Positions 59,547 to 64,000 of a stretch of DNA of 64,000 nt are shown one piece after another. Below the pieces are notes generated by a model. The model did not search any database. It was given only the letters and a program-made list of their open reading frames with translations, and was not told the DNA's origin. The translations under genes were made by a program, and so were the position numbers. Position 1 is the first letter of the stretch; each line of letters opens with the position of its first letter. Origin of the DNA: Bog-756 sp963812525 (GTDB taxonomy: Bacteria; Actinomycetota; Acidimicrobiia; Acidimicrobiales; RAAP-2); the NCBI GenBank assembly GCA_963812525.1, contig CAWEVL010000009.1:806001-870000 (forward strand). The letters are read 5' to 3'.

Positions 59547-60790
59547 AGGTCCTCGCCGGCCAGGCGTCGGCAGACGGCCAAGGCGCTCTGCACCCCGTCC
59601 TCGTGGAAGCCGTAGCCCCAGTAGGCCCCGCAGAACCAGGTCCGGCGTGAGCCGTTGAGCTCGTCGCGCCGGCGCTGGGCGCCGATGGCCGCGGCATCGA
59701 ACACCGGGTGGGCGTAGTCGAACCGGGCCAGGACCCGGTCCTCTCGGATGGCATCGTCGCGATTGAGCGTGATCAGGATCTCGTGGGCGGAGTCGATGCC
59801 CTGCAGGCTACGCAACCGGTACGTGAGGGTGGCCATCTCCGGCTGGTCGGCCAGCCGGTGGTAGTTCCAGCTGGCCCAGGCCCGGCGGTTGGCGGGCAGG
59901 AGTCGCTCGTCGGTGTGGAGGGTGGCCCGGTTGGGCTGGTACCGGATGGCACCCAGGACGTCGCGTTCGAGGCCGGAGGCGTCGGACAGCAGGCGCAGGG
60001 CCTGGTCGCTGTGGGTGGCCAGGACCACGTGGTCGAACCGCTCCGGGCCCAGGTCCGAGTGGAGCTCCACCCCGTCCCGCCGGCGGGTGACCTTGGCTAC
60101 CGGGGAGCACAGGCGGACGGCGTCGCCGAGCGGGGACACAATGGCGTCCACGTACCGACGGGAGCCCCCGTCCACCGTCCGCCACGACGGTTGGTTGCCG
60201 TGGTCGAGCAGCCCGTGGTTGGCGAAGAACCGGGCGAAGGTCACCGCCGGCATGTCGAGGAGGGTCCCCGGGTCGGCCGACCAGATGGACGAGCCCATGG
60301 GGATCAGGTACCAGTCGACGAACTCGGACGACCAGCGCCCCTCGGCCAGCAGATCGGCCAGCGACCGGTCGGTGGGATGCTCGTCGCGGAGCAGCGCCCG
60401 GGCGGCCCGGTTGAACCGGACGACGTCGGTCAGCATGCGGAGGAAGGCCGGCCGGACGGCGTTGCCGCGTTGGGCGAACATGGTGGAGAGGGAGGTGCCC
60501 CGCCACTCGACGCCACTGACGTCATCGGACACGCTGAAGCTCATGTCGCTCGGCTTGGTGGCCACACCCAGGGTGTCGAACAGGCGGATGAGTCCCGGGT
60601 AGTTCCGTTCGTTGTAGACCAGGAACCCGGTGTCCACCTCGTGGGTCTCGTCGGGCAAGTCGATCCTGACGGTGTGGGCGTGACCTCCGGGCCGGCGGTC
60701 GGCCTCGAAGACGGTGACGTCGTGTCGTCGGGACAGCACGTGGGCACACACCAGGCCGGAGACGCCGGTTCCCACAATGGCGATCCTCAT
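59543..60790 (-). CDS. FAD-dependent amine oxidase-like oxidoreductase
   Basis: 415 residues from ATG 60788-60790. The dinucleotide-binding start is MRIAIVGTGVSGLVCAHVLS, then TVFEADRRPGGHAHTVRIDL and EVDTGFLVYNERNYPGLIRL, the COG2907 pattern. It ends RTWFCGAYWGYGFHEDGVQS, the flavin-closing motif. Members are predicted to desaturate or oxidise lipid acyl chains and always accompany CFA-like and DUF1365 proteins. It is the first gene of the minus-strand operon, facing the SRPBCC-SDR gene across 167 bases. Confidence 0.9.
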   Translation of the reverse strand: MRIAIVGTGVSGLVCAHVLSRRHDVTVFEADRRPGGHAHTVRIDLPDETHEVDTGFLVYNERNYPGLIRLFDTLGVATKPSDMSFSVSDDVSGVEWRGTSLSTMFAQRGNAVRPAFLRMLTDVVRFNRAARALLRDEHPTDRSLADLLAEGRWSSEFVDWYLIPMGSSIWSADPGTLLDMPAVTFARFFANHGLLDHGNQPSWRTVDGGSRRYVDAIVSPLGDAVRLCSPVAKVTRRRDGVELHSDLGPERFDHVVLATHSDQALRLLSDASGLERDVLGAIRYQPNRATLHTDERLLPANRRAWASWNYHRLADQPEMATLTYRLRSLQGIDSAHEILITLNRDDAIREDRVLARFDYAHPVFDAAAIGAQRRRDELNGSRRTWFCGAYWGYGFHEDGVQSALAVCRRLAGEDL

Positions 60791-60843
60791 GGAAATGGCG
60801 AACTCCTCGTTCGATCGTCGATTCCGACAGTCGGTCTTCGGAG

Positions 60844-60896
60844 CGACCAGTGTGGTCGGATGACCCGGCCTGTTGTGGGAGAACGGCCAGTATATT
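60844..60896. promoter_or_regulatory. divergent control region with inverted repeat and TATATT box
   Basis: CGACCA-GTG-TGGTCG (60844-60858) is an inverted repeat with six-base arms. TATATT (60891-60896) is an unusually AT-rich -10 candidate for the plus-strand SRPBCC-SDR gene. The repeat lies between the two divergent genes and may control both. No regulator gene is adjacent. Confidence 0.5.
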
Positions 60897-60957
60897 GACC
60901 GTGGGGCCGGCTGGCCGGCCCTGCGCTGGGTGGGTCGGCGAGACGGAGGGAGCACCG

Positions 60958-62448
60958 ATGTCCCGCTATCGGGGAACCGTCGTGTCGGAGCGTTCGGCCG
61001 AGGAGACCTTCGACTATCTGGCGCGCTTCTCCAACGCCGCCGAGTGGGATCCCGGCGTGGCCCACGCCGAGCGGCTGGACGACGGCCCGATCGGCCTCGG
61101 AGCCACCTTCCGGCTCGGGGTACGGATCGGCTCCCGGGTCATCCCGCTCGACTACCGGATCGTGGCCTACGACCGGCCCCGCCGGATCGTGCTGTTGGGC
61201 GAGAGCCGCTCCGTCCGCTCGGAGGACACCGTGACCGTGGTGCCGGGGCCGGAGGGCGGCTCCCTGCTGACCTACCACGCCGACCTCCGGCTGTCGGGGG
61301 TGTTGTCCCTGTGCAACCCGTTGCTCCCCCAGCACCTCCGACGGCTCGGCGACCGGGGTCTCGTCGGGCTTCGACGGGTGCTGTCCGGACCGTCCGACCC
61401 GACACCCGACCTCCCTCCCCTCGGCCCCCTGGCCGCCGGGGTGGTCGACAAGGCGCTGGAGGCCACCGTGGTGGGCAGCTTCTCCTGTATCGGCCCGGAG
61501 GTGCGCCGGCGCATGTCCGGCTGGTCGGAGCCCCCGTCCGCCGAGGGAACGGTGGCCCTGGTGACCGGGGGAACCTCGGGGTTGGGACTGGCCACGGCCA
61601 TCGGCTTGGCCCGGCTCGGGGCCACGGTCCGGTTCACGGCCCGCAGTCCCGAGCGGGCCGAGCGGGCCCGGGCGACGGTCGTGGAGTCCGTCCCGGGCAG
61701 TGACGTCGACTTCCTGCTGGCCGACATGAGTCGACTGGACCAGGTCCGCTCACTGGCCGAGGTCTTCTTGTCGACCAACGACCGGTTGGACGTCCTGGTC
61801 CACAATGCCGGCGCCCTGACCCGCGAGTACACCGCTACCGACGCGGGGAGCGAGGTCACCGTGGCCACCCAGCTGGTGGCCCCGTTCCTCCTGAGCGGCC
61901 TGCTCCTGGACGAGCTCAGGGCCGCCGCCCCCTCCCGGATCATCCAGGTCTCCTCGGGTGGCCTGTACACCCAGCGGTTCGACCTGGCCACCTTGGAGAT
62001 GGGACCGGGGGAGTACGACGGCACGCTGGCCTACGCCCGGGCCAAGCGGGCCCAGCTGGTGCTGATGCACGAATGGGTCCGGCGCCTGGGTGGGAGCGGC
62101 GTGACGGTCCACGCCATGCATCCCGGCTGGGCCGACACCCCGGGCCTCCGCAACGGCCTGCCCGGCTTCGCCAAGGCCGTGGGCCCGGTGCTCCGCACGC
62201 CCGAGCAGGGGGCCGACACCGTGGTGTGGCTGGCGGCGGCACCCGAGCCCTCGGTGGTCTCCGGCCGGTTCTGGCTGGACCGCCGGCCGCGGTGGGAGCA
62301 CAAGGTGCCGTGGACCCGACTGGACGAGCCCGACTTCGTCCAGGCGGGCGCCGCCCTGTGGGCGTGGTGCGCGGACCGGGCCGGGTGGAACGGCCTGCCC
62401 CCACCGGCCCGACCGCGCCCGGCCGGACGGTTCAGTCCCAGCCGGTGA
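60958..62448 (+). CDS. SRPBCC-SDR fusion protein
   Basis: 496 residues from ATG 60958 with GGAGGGAG upstream. Residues 1-145 are a START-like domain (RGTVVSERSAEETFDYLARF, GLGATFRLGVRIGSRVIPLD). After a linker, residues about 200-480 form an SDR: ALVTGGTSGLGLATAIGLAR, DVLVHNAGALTREYTATDAG, RIIQVSSGGLYTQRF and YARAKRAQLVLMHEW (YxxxK). The SDR resembles retinol-dehydrogenase-like enzymes. The fusion suggests that a bound lipid is passed to or sensed by the reductase. The divergent layout links it to the lipid-modification operon. Confidence 0.85.
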   Translation: MSRYRGTVVSERSAEETFDYLARFSNAAEWDPGVAHAERLDDGPIGLGATFRLGVRIGSRVIPLDYRIVAYDRPRRIVLLGESRSVRSEDTVTVVPGPEGGSLLTYHADLRLSGVLSLCNPLLPQHLRRLGDRGLVGLRRVLSGPSDPTPDLPPLGPLAAGVVDKALEATVVGSFSCIGPEVRRRMSGWSEPPSAEGTVALVTGGTSGLGLATAIGLARLGATVRFTARSPERAERARATVVESVPGSDVDFLLADMSRLDQVRSLAEVFLSTNDRLDVLVHNAGALTREYTATDAGSEVTVATQLVAPFLLSGLLLDELRAAAPSRIIQVSSGGLYTQRFDLATLEMGPGEYDGTLAYARAKRAQLVLMHEWVRRLGGSGVTVHAMHPGWADTPGLRNGLPGFAKAVGPVLRTPEQGADTVVWLAAAPEPSVVSGRFWLDRRPRWEHKVPWTRLDEPDFVQAGAALWAWCADRAGWNGLPPPARPRPAGRFSPSR

Positions 62449-63545
62449 AGCCGTACTGCTGGTGGGGGCCCATCACCGCGCACTCGAACATCCCGTAGCC
62501 CACCTGCACCGTCACAGGTGAACCGGGCCGCGTACTCGGTCAGGGCCCACGTGGAGTAGGACGGGTCGGCCGGCGGGACACTCTGCCCCTGGACCACCAA
62601 CTCGCCCTGGTACATCCCGTGCTTCCAGTCCGGCTCGAGACCGTAGCCGCTGCCCAGCAGGAGGGGGAAGGGCAGCAGGGTCTCCACCTCGACCTCGGCC
62701 GTCTTCTGCCCGTGGGCCCCGAAATAGGAGAGGGTGGCCCCGGCCACCGAGCGGGTGCCCGGGGCGAAGCGCAGCTGGTGCTCCGGCCGGCCGAGCCACT
62801 CGGCCTCGCGCCCCGAGCCCAGCGGGAAGACCCGGTGGGCGTCCTGCATGATGCGCTCGCCGCTGGGGCGCTCCTGGACGATGGTGACCAGGGCGTGGTC
62901 GTCGAATCGGACCGGGGCGTAGATCCAGAAGAACCCGCCCTCCGTGTCGGTGGCCCGGATGCCGGGCGGCTCGGGCTCGCCCACCGGGCGCACCCCCCAC
63001 GAGCGGTCCCGCGATCCCCAGAACCGGTCGGGGGTCAGGGCCAGCTCCCGGTCGCCCACCGTGAGGGTGCCGGTCCACGAGCCCACCTGGGCGAAGCGGG
63101 TGGAGTCGAAGGTCACCCGGCTGAACTGGCGGTCGAAGTGCCGCGACTCCAGGTGGGCCTCGGAGAACCCGTCGTAGACGGCGTCGAGCTCGAGGCCCCA
63201 CTCGTTGGGCTCCACGATGACCCGGACCTGCTCGAGGCCCTTCAGGACCTCCACCCGGATCGGGCCGACCGAGGCGTCCATCCGGTCGGCTCCCAGGGTC
63301 TTGGACGAGCGCACCACCCGGTGGTCCCCGCCCCACAGCACCGAGACGAAGGCGTCGGCCACGCTGAGGTTGGGGTACTGGCCCACCCCGATCACCGCGA
63401 ACAGCTCGTCCTCGGTGCCGTGCACACCGCCGGCCCCGTGGATGTTGAAGTAGTAGCGGTCGTAGAAATTGCGGTCCGAGGTCCCGACGAAGCGCATGGG
63501 CTCGGAGATCTGGTGGACCGGGTAGTCGTCAAGGGGGGAGAGCAT
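62432..63545 (-). CDS. uncharacterised protein, possibly AttH/CrtC-like (one frameshift)
   Basis: About 371 residues from ATG 63543-63545 (MLSPLDDYPVHQISEPMRFV). It is rich in beta strands: DRNFYDRYYFNIHGAGGVHG, GVGQYPNLSVADAFVSVLWG, WTGTLTVGDRELALTPDRFW-GSRDRSWGVRP and FFWIYAPVRFDDHALVTIVQ. One extra base near 62511 precedes the ending VQVGYGMFECAVMGPHQQYG to the TGA at 62432-62434. The 'DRSWGVR' block is typical of lipocalin-like hydrolase/carotenoid-hydratase relatives in actinobacteria; the assignment is tentative. The last 17 bases overlap the end of the convergent SDR gene. Confidence 0.65.
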
Positions 63546-63641
63546 CGGTGGTTCCTCGGGATCGCTGGTGGTCTCGGGCGGGTCGCGGTACCGGTGCGAG
63601 CCGGCTCGCCCCGTGCGATCGGAGCGTAGCCAGGTTCGAGG

Positions 63642-63675
63642 TGACGGTGCGTCAGATCGGCGACCCGGCTACGAT
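63642..63675 (+). promoter_or_regulatory. inverted repeat and TACGAT -10 box before aldehyde dehydrogenase
   Basis: TGACG-GTG-CGTCA (63642-63654) is a perfect five-base inverted repeat placed over the expected -35 position of TACGAT (63670-63675). The layout fits a repressor operator, TetR type being common. The gap from 63546 to 63759 has no gene. Confidence 0.45.
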
Positions 63676-63759
63676 TTCCCATGTCAGCCCGGTGTGTCGC
63701 CGTCCGTGGGCCGCACCGCTGGTCAGTCGCCGGTGTCCGATTCGAGCCTGGGAGGGACC

Positions 63760-64000
63760 ATGAAGTCGTACGATCGCCTGTTCATCGGGGGGGAGTGGGT
63801 CGAGCCGTCCTCGACCGCAGTGTTCGACGTGGTGTCGCCCACCACCGAGGAGCTGGTCGGCCGGGTGCCCGAGGCCCGGGAGGCCGACGTGGACCGGGCG
63901 GTGGCCGCCGCCCGCGAGGCCTTCGACCACGGTCCCTGGCCCCGCATGACCCCCGCCGAGCGGGGCGCGGTCCTGACCAAGGTGGCCGAAGCCATCCGCA
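63760..64000 (+). CDS. aldehyde dehydrogenase (N-terminal part, cut by window edge)
   Basis: 80 codons are present: MKSYDRLFIGGEWVEPSSTA, then VFDVVSPTTEELVGRVPEAR and AVAAAREAFDHGPWPRMTPA, ending VLTKVAEAIR at the window end. This is the standard ALDH start. GGAGGG precedes ATG 63760. It is similar in type to, but distinct from, the enzyme at 2429. The catalytic part lies outside the window. Confidence 0.88.
   Translation, partial: MKSYDRLFIGGEWVEPSSTAVFDVVSPTTEELVGRVPEAREADVDRAVAAAREAFDHGPWPRMTPAERGAVLTKVAEAIR

Overview
The window is a very GC-rich (about 70%) bacterial chromosome segment. It most resembles a free-living actinobacterium, probably class Acidimicrobiia or a close relative. 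Support comes from many GTG starts, a BldD-type regulator beside a BldC-like protein, an IdeR/DtxR-type repressor, two F420-type luciferase-like enzymes, and the gene order rpsT/lepA, hrcA-dnaJ-rsmE, phoH-ybeY-corC-era, recO, uppS, glyS, ppdK, dnaG-rpoD. The taxonomic call is inference; there is no rRNA gene here.

Layout. 1-8.95 kb: a TetR-P450 unit diverges from a catabolic operon (hydroxyisobutyrate-type dehydrogenase, aldehyde dehydrogenase, carboxymuconolactone-decarboxylase-like protein, SDR, enoyl-CoA hydratase, LLM flavin enzyme, hotdog thioesterase), followed by a lipoprotein-type ABC solute-binding protein. 9.0-11.4 kb: rpsT and lepA. 11.4-20.0 kb: a surface-glycan island (flippase, three glycosyltransferases, a tandem alpha/beta hydrolase, PAP2 phosphatase). 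20.0-29.7 kb: dtxR, CIRCE-hrcA-dnaJ-rsmE, bldD, a bldC-like gene, HIT, phoH-ybeY-corC-era. 29.7-33.8 kb: a glycosyltransferase, a DinG-type helicase and a TSUP permease on the minus strand. 33.9-47.5 kb: uppS, recO, photolyase, hemW, glyS, ppdK, a glycosyltransferase, dnaG and the main sigma factor. 48-51.3 kb: a sparse, lower-GC stretch between tRNA-Asn and tRNA-Met that carries a copy of the tRNA-Asn 3' end. 51.5-57.5 kb: folD with a probable ZTP riboswitch, then a DUF3565/DUF1971 fusion, a nitronate monooxygenase, a GAP-family membrane protein, small conserved proteins and another LLM enzyme. 57.5-63.5 kb: a lipid-modification cluster (cyclopropane-synthase-like methyltransferase, DUF1365, FAD oxidoreductase, SRPBCC-SDR fusion, an uncharacterised protein). 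An aldehyde dehydrogenase runs off the right edge.

Two properties cut across the window. First, about 32 single-base frame breaks can be inferred, nearly all one extra G or C. They are packed into 1-9 kb, 17-19 kb and 29.7-30.7 kb, with almost none elsewhere. They also hit rpsT and dnaG, so consensus errors are likelier than gene decay; the affected genes are annotated as single CDSs spanning the breaks. Second, many genes start 6-9 bases downstream of a TANNNT box with no Shine-Dalgarno sequence, which suggests widespread leaderless transcription.
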